A stretch of 64,000 nt of DNA, from the NCBI RefSeq assembly GCF_045862395.1, contig NZ_AP023087.1, positions 3,906,001-3,970,000 on the forward strand. Reading direction: 5' to 3'. Under the pieces are notes generated by a model. That model made no database searches and was not told where the DNA came from. It was given only the letters and a program-made list of their open reading frames with translations. The DNA comes from Marinicellulosiphila megalodicopiae. GTDB taxonomy: Bacteria; Pseudomonadota; Gammaproteobacteria; Pseudomonadales; Natronospirillaceae. Every line of letters starts with the position of its first letter. Position 1 is the first letter of the stretch. This document shows positions 1 to 10,000 of this stretch, in pieces. Both the position numbers and the translations under genes were made by a program.

Positions 1-758
1 ATGGTACAAGTCGTTATAGCTTAAATGGCGAGCCTATTTTTCATTACATGGGCACATCCACCTTTTCTGAATACAGTGTGATTCCTGAAATTTCATTGGC
101 TAAAATTCACGTTGATGCACCTCTTGAAAAAGTATGTTTATTAGGTTGCGGCATCACAACCGGTATTGGCGCAGTATTAAATACAGCCAAAGTTGAAAAA
201 GGCGATACTGTGGCTGTCTTTGGATTAGGCGGCATTGGTTTATCGGTGATTCAAGGTGCACGAATGGCAGGTGCGGGTAAAATTATTGCCATTGATATTA
301 ACGAATCTAAATTTGAAATGGCCAAAGAATTTGGCGCGACAGATTGTATTAATCCTAAAAAGTTTAGCGATCCTATTGAGCAAGTGATTGTGGATATGAC
401 CGACGGCGGCGTTGATTATTCGTTTGAATGCATTGGTAATGTTCAAGTGATGCGCCAAGCATTAGAGTGCTGTCACAAAGGCTGGGGCGAATCCATTATT
501 ATTGGAGTAGCCGGAGCCGGACAAGAAATCACCACTCGACCATTTCAATTAGTAACCGGACGAGTCTGGAAAGGTTCTGCTTTTGGTGGCGTAAAAGGTC
601 GCAGTCAACTACCAGGATATGTTGAGCAATATATGAATGGCGAAATTGAAATTGATCCGTTTATTACTCATACAATGGGATTAGAAGACATCAACAAAGC
701 ATTTGATTTAATGCACGAAGGTAAGAGTATTCGCTCAGTCATTCTTTTCGACAAATAA
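1..758 (+). CDS. frmA: S-(hydroxymethyl)glutathione dehydrogenase / class III alcohol dehydrogenase, 5' end outside window
   Basis: NAD-dependent zinc alcohol dehydrogenase that oxidises S-hydroxymethylglutathione, the adduct of formaldehyde and glutathione, to S-formylglutathione in the cytoplasm. The reading frame is open from base 3, and the first residues (GTSRYSLNGEPIFHYMGTST) match the interior of this family. The first in-window ATG at 48 is therefore an internal Met. About 250 C-terminal residues are visible. They include the LGCGITTG segment with the third catalytic zinc cysteine and the GLGGIG dinucleotide-binding loop about 75 residues into the visible part. The N-terminal third, with the other zinc ligands, lies left of the window. 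fghA follows after 9 bp, which fits a formaldehyde detoxification operon. Confidence 0.95.
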   Translation, partial: GTSRYSLNGEPIFHYMGTSTFSEYSVIPEISLAKIHVDAPLEKVCLLGCGITTGIGAVLNTAKVEKGDTVAVFGLGGIGLSVIQGARMAGAGKIIAIDINESKFEMAKEFGATDCINPKKFSDPIEQVIVDMTDGGVDYSFECIGNVQVMRQALECCHKGWGESIIIGVAGAGQEITTRPFQLVTGRVWKGSAFGGVKGRSQLPGYVEQYMNGEIEIDPFITHTMGLEDINKAFDLMHEGKSIRSVILFDK

Positions 759-767
759 GGTAAGCTA

Positions 768-1598
768 ATGGAATTATTATCCAGCACAAAAACCTTCGGC
801 GGTTGGTTAAAACGTTATCGACATGCAAGTACCAGTGTAAAAGGCGACATGGTTTTTTCAATCTTTTTACCACCGCAAGCAGAAACCAAAAAAGTACCCG
901 TACTTTATTGGTTGTCGGGCTTAACTTGCACTGATGAAAACTTCACGCAAAAAGCAGGCGCATTTAAAAAAGCCGCGCAATTAGGTTTGGCGATTGTGTG
1001 TCCTGATACTAGCCCTAGGGGCACAGACTACCCAAATGAACACGACAGTTATGATTTTGGATCCGGTGCTGGATTTTATATTAATGCCACGGTTGAGCCT
1101 TATGCTCAAAGCTACAACATGTATGATTACGTTGTAGATGAATTACCCGCATTAATTAGCGAACACTTTCGAGTAAACGATAAAAAATCAATATCAGGAC
1201 ACTCAATGGGTGGGCATGGTGCATTAATTTGTGCACTTAAAAACCCAAACACCTACCAATCTGTTTCTGCATTTGCACCTATTACTAATCCTACAAACTG
1301 CGCATGGGGTAAAAAAGTGTTTACGGGATATTTAGGAGAGGATGAATCATCTTGGCAACAATGGGACGCAACCTGTTTGATTCAACATGCAACACAGCGT
1401 TTAGAGTTGTTTGTTGATCAAGGTGATGCGGATGATTTTTTAAGTAAACAGCTTAAACCTGAATCATTAGTAAAAGCCTGTTTTAAAAACGACCACCCAA
1501 TAAATTTACGCATGCAATCGGGTTATGATCACAGCTATTATTTTATAGCGAGTTTTATCGACGAACATTTAGACTATCATTTTGATGCTTTAAAATAA
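768..1598 (+). CDS. fghA: S-formylglutathione hydrolase
   Basis: Serine esterase (esterase D family, alpha/beta hydrolase) that hydrolyses S-formylglutathione to glutathione and formate, the step after FrmA. At 276 residues it has the usual length. The nucleophile elbow GHSMGG places the catalytic Ser at about residue 146. The GDADDF segment near 220 supplies the Asp, and GYDHSYYF near 255 supplies the His. The LSGLTCTDENF segment typical of the family is present. It starts 9 bp after frmA and is almost certainly co-transcribed. A perfect inverted repeat follows the stop codon at 1610-1639. Confidence 0.96.
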   Translation: MELLSSTKTFGGWLKRYRHASTSVKGDMVFSIFLPPQAETKKVPVLYWLSGLTCTDENFTQKAGAFKKAAQLGLAIVCPDTSPRGTDYPNEHDSYDFGSGAGFYINATVEPYAQSYNMYDYVVDELPALISEHFRVNDKKSISGHSMGGHGALICALKNPNTYQSVSAFAPITNPTNCAWGKKVFTGYLGEDESSWQQWDATCLIQHATQRLELFVDQGDADDFLSKQLKPESLVKACFKNDHPINLRMQSGYDHSYYFIASFIDEHLDYHFDALK

Positions 1599-1609
1599 TT
1601 TCACGTCAC

Positions 1610-1639
1610 AGCCCATTAAACCACTTGATTTAATGGGCT
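1610..1639 (+). terminator. Hairpin after fghA, possible terminator
   Basis: A perfect 11-bp inverted repeat (AGCCCATTAAA and TTTAATGGGCT) with an 8-nt loop starts 11 bp after the fghA stop. The bases after the hairpin are not a clean T-tract, so it may be a weak or factor-assisted terminator or a 3' stability hairpin. Confidence 0.5.
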
Positions 1640-1694
1640 AAGAACACAAAGCCTAAAGCCTTAAAAAAAAACAAAAACAATATAAAATAAATAT

Positions 1695-1870
1695 TTATAA
1701 AAATGACTCCCACTTTATTCAATAATATAAAAATTATAAAAATGACACCCACTTTATTCAATTACATAAATAAAACAAGGGCCTTTATTTGTTACTTCAA
1801 AAACATCACCATTATTAATTTTAAAATTACATTAGCTCCCTACCTAATAGTGACACCCACTTTATTAAAT
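1695..1870. repeat. Three REP-like direct repeats (TGACACCCACTTTATT type)
   Basis: Two 29-bp copies at 1695-1723 and 1734-1762 differ at one base. A shorter third copy is at 1851-1870. The common core is TGACACCCACTTTATT. On the other strand this reads AATAAAGTGGGTGTCA, and the same GTGGGTGTC core occurs twice on the far side of the transposase gene at 3127-3173. The stretch 1640-2053 otherwise holds only A+T-rich sequence with no gene I can support. Confidence 0.8.
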
Positions 1871-2053
1871 CATACACACAATAAAATACTTCACTTTATT
1901 TAGATTATTTAAAAAACATATAAGTAGCGCTCAATTCAAATAGTCCATTTAAATTTTACATTCAACATCGATAATACCACTCCAATACTTAACTTATAAA
2001 AAACACCTACCGACATTCAACACAAATCGAACATGAAAATTTAACATCATCCA

Positions 2054-3037
2054 TTAACTTCCAAACAAGCTCATCGCAAACTTACTACCTTTTGATTTTT
2101 TAAGGTTTAACACTTTCATTGCAGAATAAATATTTTCAACACAACCAATCAATCGATGGAATTTACTTTCAAAATATTGTGCTGCATTTACAAACTCATA
2201 AGCATCAATACTCAATTCTTCTAATATTTTTGGCGAGTCCTTTTGTAAATACCCTTTTTTATCTTTTCGAATTTGTTTACCTGTCCACTCAACTAACTCA
2301 AAATACGAAGTAAGCTTAATTGGGATATCATTCTTCTTAGAATCTGAATAACCACCTGTCAATTTACTCAACCTTTTTTCTTGTTGATTAATATGATTAG
2401 GATTTTTTACTTTTTTAGCTTTGTTAATTCTTAATTTAATCGAAGTGAAATCAGAATTTTTTAATTCGTCATTCAAACCTGCACGAATTGGGTTCAAATC
2501 AATATACGCCATACAAGTTAACAATGCCTTTTCATCCAACAACGCCTGTGATTTAAAGCGTGACTCCCAAAACCTCCCTGTACACCCATCTTCTTTATTA
2601 GCAATTCGCGCTAACGGTTCATTGATATTGCGCATAAACCAACTAATATCGAAAAGCTTTTCTCGGCAGATTTCAGCAAAATCGTCTACAATATCCAACT
2701 CTATTTCTGACAAATTATCACCATTCAAATATCGTCGAGATAACTCAGTTCCTTTGTAAATTTTGCTCCATCGAGTTAGCACTTCAAGTTTACTCCACGA
2801 TTTAGCTATAGATTGGTGTACATTCAGTGCAACATGGTAGTGATTTGACATCACAGAATAAGCACACACATCAATTGAAAAAATCGTTGTTAAAAATAGT
2901 ATACGGTCTTCAATCCACTTTCGACGATCAATCCCCTTTTTAGAATTTAAGATAAACGCCTTGCGCACCGAGCGTGTACAGCAGCTGTACATACTGGTTA
3001 CCGATAAATCAATTTGAGCAGATCTCTTAACAGCCAT
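2054..3037 (-). CDS. REP-associated tyrosine transposase (IS200-like Y1 family, RAYT)
   Basis: HUH-superfamily single-strand transposase related to IS200/IS605 TnpA. The HUH motif appears as SNHYHVAL, and the helix with the probable catalytic Tyr reads YIDLNPIRAGL. The segments SIDVCAYSVMSNHYH and GRFWESRFKSQALL are typical of the REP-associated branch. The frame is open up to 3088, but the Met at 3037 (MAVKRS) is preferred because family members begin close to this point; this gives 327 residues. GTGGGTGTC-type repeats lie on both sides, as expected for a domesticated RAYT that acts on dispersed repeats. No terminal inverted repeats or target duplication are evident, so it is not a classical IS. 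Confidence 0.88.
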   Translation of the reverse strand: MAVKRSAQIDLSVTSMYSCCTRSVRKAFILNSKKGIDRRKWIEDRILFLTTIFSIDVCAYSVMSNHYHVALNVHQSIAKSWSKLEVLTRWSKIYKGTELSRRYLNGDNLSEIELDIVDDFAEICREKLFDISWFMRNINEPLARIANKEDGCTGRFWESRFKSQALLDEKALLTCMAYIDLNPIRAGLNDELKNSDFTSIKLRINKAKKVKNPNHINQQEKRLSKLTGGYSDSKKNDIPIKLTSYFELVEWTGKQIRKDKKGYLQKDSPKILEELSIDAYEFVNAAQYFESKFHRLIGCVENIYSAMKVLNLKKSKGSKFAMSLFGS

Positions 3038-3126
3038 AAAAAACACCAATATTTTTAGAGTTATATTAAATTTAGGTAACCATTTCAAATTTGTCAGATA
3101 ATTTTTCGTAAATTTTTGTTACTTAA

Positions 3127-3173
3127 TAGTGGGTGTCTATTGAAAGCTCGGGGCTTTGAGTGGGTGTCACTAT
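3127..3173. repeat. REP-like element: two GTGGGTGTC repeats around a small hairpin
   Basis: TAGTGGGTGTC (3127-3137) and GAGTGGGTGTCAC (3158-3170) are direct repeats. They flank a perfect 5-bp hairpin, AAAGC-TCGGG-GCTTT, at 3143-3157. A conserved short motif next to a hairpin is the layout of REP or IS200-type ends recognised as folded single strands. It lies between the transposase start and hrpB and matches the repeats at 1695-1870. Confidence 0.7.
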
Positions 3174-3270
3174 ATAAAAAAGGGATGAGCGTTATTGAGT
3201 AGAAAGTGGACTCTTTTGCTTGAGACTATATACTGTAACCACTTTTAGTATTTATGTAATATTTCCTTTT

Positions 3271-5634
3271 ATGATCACTCTTCCCATACACGCCTGCAAA
3301 CAAGATTTTCAAACCGCTTTGTTTGAGCATTCTCAAGTTATTTTGCAAGCGCCTCCTGGTGCAGGTAAAACAACCACAGTTCCGTTATGGTTACTTGAAA
3401 CGTTAACAGCGGGCAAAAAAATCTATTTGCTTCAGCCTCGACGATTAGCCTGTTTAAATAGTGCTAAACGCTTGAGTCAGTTAGTGGAAAGTGAAGTGGG
3501 AAAAAAAGTAGGTTATCGAATTCGTTTTGAAAACAAAACATCTAACGACACTCAAATAGAAGTTATGACGTTAGGTGTGTTTATTAATATCTTACAATCT
3601 AATCCAGAATTGTTAGATGCAGACTGTGTGATCTTTGATGAATTTCATGAACGCAGCATTGAAAACGACATTGCGTTTGCTATGACCCTTGCTTGCAAAG
3701 AATATTACAACGATGAATTAAAAATCGTCATTATGTCTGCAACGCTCAATACCGAACTATTACAAAAGCATCTTGATTGGCCGTTAATAAAAAGTGAAGG
3801 CAAGTTATTTGATATTCGTAAGGTTTATAATCCAGCGGTTAATTTTGCAGATCAGGTTGATTATATTTTACAACGCCAACAAAAAAGTGCGGGGCATATT
3901 TTAGTATTTTTGGCGGGTAAAAAAGAGATTAGACATTTCTCGAATGCAATTCCCTCTGCATTTATTTTACACGGCCAATTAAATTTAGAAGAACAACAAA
4001 AAGTATTTAATTTAACCCAACCTAAACAAATTATTTTATCAACTAATATTGCCGAGTCCAGTTTAACTATTGACGGTGTTCGTGAAGTCATTGATTTTGG
4101 CCAAGAACGTTTTTTACAGATTAACAATAAAGGCCAAAATACCTTACTCACCAGACAAATCAGTTTAGCCAGCAGTCAACAACGTTGCGGTCGTTCGGGC
4201 AGACAAGGCGAAGGTCATTACACCTCTATGTGGAGCAAAGACCAAGTGTTAGTGGCACAAAGCCCAAGCGCCATTACTGAGCAAGATTTTAGTTTGTATT
4301 ATTTACGACTTAAATTATGGGGTTTAGATTTAGACGATTTAGTCTTATTAGAAAAGCCCAAACTGTCTGAAATCAATCGATGCAAATCATTATTAACTCA
4401 ATTAAAACTGATAGATGACAACCAACAATTTGATCAGGCACTTGCAAAACGCTTAGTGAAATATGGCTGTTCACTGCCTGTTGCCATGTTATTAGATTTA
4501 GCAGGCAATAACCCTAATAATGCAACGTTATTACGCTTAGCCAGTTTTATTGAAGAACAACAAAGTACACAAAACAATCTGGATAACGATTTAAGAAAAT
4601 TTACCTCTTACGTGAATCAATTAAATAACCATCACCCCATTAAAAAACAGCAACAACGCTGGAAGCAACAATTAAACTCATATAAACGTGAGGACATTCA
4701 TTTAGACCAAGCATTAATACACGCCATGCCAAGTCAAATTGCATTCAGACAAAAACATCAATTTGTTAATGTTCAAGGTCAGAGTTTTGATAGCGCTAAT
4801 ATAAATGAGTCCATTCAATGGATTTTAATTTTGGATAGCATTTCGTTTGGTAACGGCCATGACGGTAAAAACAAAATCAGTAGCTGGGTGTCGTTATCAT
4901 TTACAGATATCGAACCGTTATTGGTTGAAAAATTAATTACAAGTAAAGATGGCCTAAAAGGATTTACTCAAAAAACATTGGGTAAAATTATCGTAAGCCA
5001 GCAACCCGCCAAATTAAATAAAGAGCAATTAACCCAGGCATTATTAGAAAACTTCAAACAAAACGGTATTGATATTTTATTATCAACTGATGATCAACAA
5101 TCGTTTTTTAATCGATTACAGTGGGCGGTAAATAATCATAATGCCTTTACTCAATTTAATAAAAACGAACTTGAGCAAAATTTAAGTTGGTTATTGCCCT
5201 ATTTAGAAAACAAAAAATCCATTAGCCAAATCAACTTAAAAGAAGCATTAACCAGTTTAATTGGGTTTTCGTTGATGCAAACATTTGATCAGTTATTTCC
5301 TTTAAAATGGCGCATTCCATCTGGTGACAATGTGTCATTAATTTATAAAAAAGATCACATTATTTTAGGCGCTAAAGTTCAGGGTTTATTTGGCTTAAAA
5401 CAAACGCCATCTATTTGTAATAATAAAATCCCGTTGTTGATTCAATTATTATCCCCTGCTGGCAAGCCTGTTCAAACCACACAAGATTTAGTTAGTTTTT
5501 GGCAGGCGGGTTATTTTGAAGTTAAAAAAGAAATGAAAGGCCGTTATCCAAAACACCCATGGCCTGATGACCCAGCGAATGCCGTTGCAACCTTAATGAC
5601 TAAAAAGCGTTTTGAAGCTAACCAAAAAAAATAG
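3271..5634 (+). CDS. hrpB: ATP-dependent RNA helicase HrpB
   Basis: DEAH-box helicase of the HrpA/HrpB group; the cellular role of HrpB is still poorly defined. Walker A is APPGAGKTT near residue 30, the DEAH-type motif II reads DEFHERS, and motif VI is QQRCGRSGRQGEG. The C-terminal HrpB domain ends with the hallmark RYPKHPWPDDPANAVAT segment. The frame extends upstream to a TTG at 3220. The ATG at 3271 (MITLPIHACKQ) fits the usual HrpB N-terminus better and gives 787 residues. Neither start has a clear ribosome-binding site. It is monocistronic, with a strong hairpin terminator after the stop. Confidence 0.94.
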   Translation: MITLPIHACKQDFQTALFEHSQVILQAPPGAGKTTTVPLWLLETLTAGKKIYLLQPRRLACLNSAKRLSQLVESEVGKKVGYRIRFENKTSNDTQIEVMTLGVFINILQSNPELLDADCVIFDEFHERSIENDIAFAMTLACKEYYNDELKIVIMSATLNTELLQKHLDWPLIKSEGKLFDIRKVYNPAVNFADQVDYILQRQQKSAGHILVFLAGKKEIRHFSNAIPSAFILHGQLNLEEQQKVFNLTQPKQIILSTNIAESSLTIDGVREVIDFGQERFLQINNKGQNTLLTRQISLASSQQRCGRSGRQGEGHYTSMWSKDQVLVAQSPSAITEQDFSLYYLRLKLWGLDLDDLVLLEKPKLSEINRCKSLLTQLKLIDDNQQFDQALAKRLVKYGCSLPVAMLLDLAGNNPNNATLLRLASFIEEQQSTQNNLDNDLRKFTSYVNQLNNHHPIKKQQQRWKQQLNSYKREDIHLDQALIHAMPSQIAFRQKHQFVNVQGQSFDSANINESIQWILILDSISFGNGHDGKNKISSWVSLSFTDIEPLLVEKLITSKDGLKGFTQKTLGKIIVSQQPAKLNKEQLTQALLENFKQNGIDILLSTDDQQSFFNRLQWAVNNHNAFTQFNKNELEQNLSWLLPYLENKKSISQINLKEALTSLIGFSLMQTFDQLFPLKWRIPSGDNVSLIYKKDHIILGAKVQGLFGLKQTPSICNNKIPLLIQLLSPAGKPVQTTQDLVSFWQAGYFEVKKEMKGRYPKHPWPDDPANAVATLMTKKRFEANQKK

Positions 5635-5640
5635 AAAAAA

Positions 5641-5667
5641 AGCCACATAACTATGTGGCTTTTTTAT
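5641..5667. terminator. Bidirectional intrinsic terminator
   Basis: A perfect 9-bp stem, AGCCACATA and TATGTGGCT (5641-5660), is preceded by an A-tract and followed by TTTTTTATTT. It serves hrpB on the plus strand and the convergent DUF1552 gene on the minus strand. Confidence 0.9.
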
Positions 5668-5678
5668 TTAATGAAACA

Positions 5679-7004
5679 TTAGATTGTCAATTCGCCTTCG
5701 TTATAATCACCAAAGCCCGTTAAATTTGCACCGTATGCATTGGCAATAGTGGTTAATAATTTAGCATGAGTTTGTTGCGAGCCTTGTTGTATAAATCGAC
5801 CAGTATTGAACCTACCTTGTAACGACCCTGCACTTACAAACGGGATATCTTCACGAGTATGGCTGTTGCCTTTGCCTAACTCATTACCCCAAATCACATA
5901 AGTGTTATCTAATAAACTGCCTTGACCTGAAGGATCTGGTGTGTCTTTTAATTTTTGCACTAAATACGCAAACTGCTGTGCATACCAAATATTAATTAAT
6001 GTGATGGCTTCTTTAGAAGTAAACAATGAATCATCATCGTGAGACAAATCATGATGTGGTGTTAAAATATTTAAAAAAGTAAATCGAGCTTGGCTGACTG
6101 CACGTGTCCATTGTAATGATGCAACACTGGTTTGGTCACAGGCAAATGCTGAGACAATCATATCCATAAACAACTTACCGATTTGTGGAATATTTTCGTC
6201 TTTGTTGATGTCTACCCTTGCGCCTAATGTGGGCACGTAACACCCCCCAGATAAATCAGGAATTTCTAAGGACTGTTCAATTTGTCGAACAAACTCAGTG
6301 TGGTTTTCAAGTTTTACACGATCCTCAGCTGATAAATATTTACGCACTGACGATAAATCTGTTTGCACGCCATCTAATACGCTTTTTAAACGTACGGCAC
6401 GTTGTTCTTGCGCACCAATGTCATCTGGATTTGCACTGCCATACAAGCGGTTAAATGCAACATAAGGATCCATCTCTGGTTCGATCGGTACGTTTCTATC
6501 TAAATAACTCATGCGTGACCAAATTTGAGCACTACCACAAGCCACACCATATTCTAAAGATTTAAAACGACTCTCAGCACCAATTTGATTTGCAATTACT
6601 TGGTCAAGAGAAATGCCTCCTGCCCAATCCACTGGAATATCACCGACATTACCGCCTGCCGTTGAACCTTCGGTTAAATGTTTGGCTGTCCACAATCCAC
6701 CCATACCAATTTGATGCGCATCACCTGGCTGCCCCATTTTACTTTCTAGGCCTTTGTAAACAATCACATCGTCTTTTAGGCTTTCAAGTGGTGCTAATAT
6801 TCGATTGAAACTAAAATTATTTTCACTGCCTGTTGGGAAAAATTCTTCAGGCATGGTGCCATTTGGCGAAAATATATTTATGAATCGTTTTTTAGGTGTC
6901 GCGGTTGCACCAAAACTTGGCAAGTGATGCAAAAACGGTAAAGCAGCTGCAGTTTTAACAGTATTACGTAATACACGACGACGACTATTTGAGAAATTTT
7001 TCAT
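5679..7004 (-). CDS. DUF1552 family protein, Tat-exported (pair 1)
   Basis: A 441-residue protein of the DUF1552 family, which is found in planctomycetes, verrucomicrobia and some marine gammaproteobacteria; its biochemical function is not established. The N-terminus SRRRVLRNTVKT followed by a hydrophobic stretch is a twin-arginine signal, so it is probably exported folded. Family-like segments such as NGTMPEEFFPTG, QIGMGGLWTAKHL and YVIWGNELGKGNSH are present. A strong GGGGGAG ribosome-binding site overlaps the end of the upstream DUF1592 gene (2 bp between stop and start), so the two are translationally coupled and probably act together. A paralogue, also paired with a DUF1592 protein, lies at 11052-12311. 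Confidence 0.88.
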   Translation of the reverse strand: MKNFSNSRRRVLRNTVKTAAALPFLHHLPSFGATATPKKRFINIFSPNGTMPEEFFPTGSENNFSFNRILAPLESLKDDVIVYKGLESKMGQPGDAHQIGMGGLWTAKHLTEGSTAGGNVGDIPVDWAGGISLDQVIANQIGAESRFKSLEYGVACGSAQIWSRMSYLDRNVPIEPEMDPYVAFNRLYGSANPDDIGAQEQRAVRLKSVLDGVQTDLSSVRKYLSAEDRVKLENHTEFVRQIEQSLEIPDLSGGCYVPTLGARVDINKDENIPQIGKLFMDMIVSAFACDQTSVASLQWTRAVSQARFTFLNILTPHHDLSHDDDSLFTSKEAITLINIWYAQQFAYLVQKLKDTPDPSGQGSLLDNTYVIWGNELGKGNSHTREDIPFVSAGSLQGRFNTGRFIQQGSQQTHAKLLTTIANAYGANLTGFGDYNEGELTI

Positions 7005-7006
7005 AG

Positions 7007-10000
7007 TTATTCTCCCCCTACTGAATTGGTTTTTTTATAAAGGAAGACAGGTGTTTGTGTCGCTTCAATTAACATTTGTTTGATATTACCGTTGTTGTTA
7101 TCTAATTGATCAACTAACCAATTGATTGAACTACGCTCATTAGCACTAGGCACTCGACCTATTGCATAGGTTAGGTACTGAGAAACAAAACAATTTTTGA
7201 CGCTATTTAATGAGGCTAAATATTCATTTAATTCTGCTAAACCATTATAAGTGCCATCAATCACACCGGTAGTACGCGAGTATATTTGTGCACTGGAATC
7301 AACCAACACATCTAAGTCATCGGTTAAACGTGAACGACCTAATGTATCAAAGTTTTCAAACGTTGCTCCAACTGGGTTGATAAATTTATGACACTCTTTA
7401 CAGCCATCAACATCTGTTAATTCATCTAATACCGCGCGTGAGCTTTTACCGGTTGTATCAATGCTGTCTAATGTTGGCACATCTTCAGGCGGCGCAGGGA
7501 AATTTGCACACATGAATTGTTGTGACACAAACACACCACGATGCACAATTGAGGTTGTACTAGCATGACCTAATAACGACAACATTGCTGGCTGTCCTAA
7601 AAGTCCTGTTCGTTGATCGCCATTTTCAGCCGCGGTTTCTTGCATACTCATATCACTTGAGTTGGATGCAATATTGGTAATAGAAGCAAGTTCGTTATTG
7701 GTTGCCACTAATGGTGCGGTCAATAACCCTTCTAATGTTGAAGGGGTTTGATCATCAAATACAATTGAGTTCATGTAATGATCCATGGCTTCCAACATAA
7801 CCGGTGACAACATATCAAAATCGATGCCATCAACTGCTTTTTGTGTGGTTTCTAATTTTTCTAGTGTTAACCATTGACGATAAAATAATTGAAATCCGCG
7901 TTTTGCTTTTTCGTCTTCAATCATTCGGGTGGCTTGTGCTTTTATTTGATCAGGCGTTGATAACTCGCCACGTAATGCAGCGGATATTAATGTTTGATCT
8001 GGCATACCTGCCCATAATGTATTTGATAAACGATACGCCATTGCTAAACCCGTGACAGGCACTAATGTACCCTCTGGCATATTCGCGCCGTCACTTTCAA
8101 ACTGATATAAAAAGTCAGGAGACAATACTAAAGTTTCTATCAAACCATGGATCGCGGCTTCTTGACCTAACTGATCGTTTATCACCCAGTACACATTATT
8201 TAAGTTTGTGATTTGAGCTTGAGATGGCGTTGCACGTAAATACTCAATCGCAATTTTTGTAATGAATTCATTAATACAAGCTGAGTCATCTAACTCACAA
8301 GTTAACGATGCAATTAAATCAGGTGCAATACTTTGCGCATAAAGCTCAGCTGCATTAACGTATTTTTCGATGCTTAATGCAGATGTATTTAAACCCACTT
8401 CATAGCCGATACTTGTGTCGTCTTGAGATAAATTAAAGTTTAAATCCGTTTGATTAGACACATCACTTAATTGATTTTCAAACACAAAACGATTTATTTT
8501 CGATAATTTTTTCTCATCCACTTTTGGATTAATACTGACTTGAGAAGAGTCAACTTGAACAGGCGCATCAACATCAACGACTGCTGTGCCACCAAATTTA
8601 GTTTCAGTATAATCAGTCACTAGTTGCTGATTAATTGTAAAACCACTGATCTCAACATCTAATGGTGAGTCACCATAGTTTGAAGACAACGCAACACCCA
8701 CAAATAATGAATTAGGCACAGAGCGTGTTTGCTGTGTCACTTCTACCCAGTCTTGCCCTGCTTCTTTTGCTGAAATAGTAAATGCTGTACCAGAACGTTC
8801 AAATCGAATCCGTACAGGTAAACTTGCACCCCCTCCTGCTAACCAATTTGTTTCAGCTGCTGCTGACAATCGTGTGGATACTTCCATACCGTCGTTACCG
8901 TTGAAGTAACCAAATAAATGCGCGGAATCATCGGTTAAGGTTTCGCGTGCCATTAATCCAATTTTACTCCACTGGCTTGCGTCACTTCTTGAATGAAGGG
9001 TAAATTCAGCAACAAAGTTACCTGACACATTTTTATTTAAAAAGAATACGCCATCAGTCTCGCCCCATACTGCGCCATTATCGACTGTAATTTGAGTTGC
9101 GGATGCTTGACCATAAACCGGTACAGACGCTACTGAATTAGTAAGTGCATATAAACGATACATACCAATACTGTTTTGAGTGTCTACAAATGAAGTTGTA
9201 TTTCCAGACTCATATAATTGAACATCCCATTGCTGAGTCGTTTCATTTAAACGCTCTAACAACCAAAAATCAGGTACATCTGAACGTTGTGACCAGCTAA
9301 TCGTTAATTGATTATTTGCAAAAGCAAAACTCAACTCACCATTTGCATTTAAGTTTTTATAAGGAATATCAACCACACCTTCGTATCCAGAAAATTCTAA
9401 ACGCATGTATTCGTTTATTTTAGTGGCACAGGTAACGTCACATGATGCACTTTTACCAAACGGCATGGTGTTTGTAATTTTAGTAATAGTGGCTTGTTCA
9501 TCTGCACAAACCGAACAGGTTGCAGGGATTAATTGTACCTGTTCAAAGCCTGTTGTTTGTTCGCCATCGCCATGACAGTTTTGACACAATCCTTCGTATA
9601 ATTGCTGGCCAGTTAAATTGTCACCATATCCGTCAAACTCTGCCAATACATATTTTGCGACTTTGTTTGAGCATGTATTATCACAATCTGCTGCACTTCC
9701 TTTTGGCATAGTGGTTTCAATTGTATTGGTTAACGTATATTCATCAGTGCATGTGTCACATTGAAATTTAGTTAACGCACCACCAAAATCTGCATTTAAA
9801 CCTTTACTGTCACCATGGCATCCTTGGCAATCTTCTATGTAAATTTCTTCACCCGTTCTGTTATCGACAACTGAATTTTCAGGACAACCATTTGCGGTAT
9901 TTGCAAAAATTGTAGGACATGCATCAGATTGATTTGGCACACCATCATTATCATCATCAGTTAATGGCTGTCCTTCACCTTCACCTTCACCCTCAACAAC

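Noticed and set aside
48..758. ATG at 48 as the true start of frmA
   Set aside because: The frame is open to base 3 and the upstream residues match the interior of class III alcohol dehydrogenases; the gene simply begins before the window.
1703..1903. 66-codon plus-strand ORF after fghA
   Set aside because: It consists of the A+T-rich direct repeats, has no ribosome-binding site and no recognisable protein character.
2054..3088. Classical IS200/IS605 insertion sequence with defined ends
   Set aside because: No tnpB partner, no clear element ends and repeats on both sides are several and short, which fits a domesticated RAYT better.
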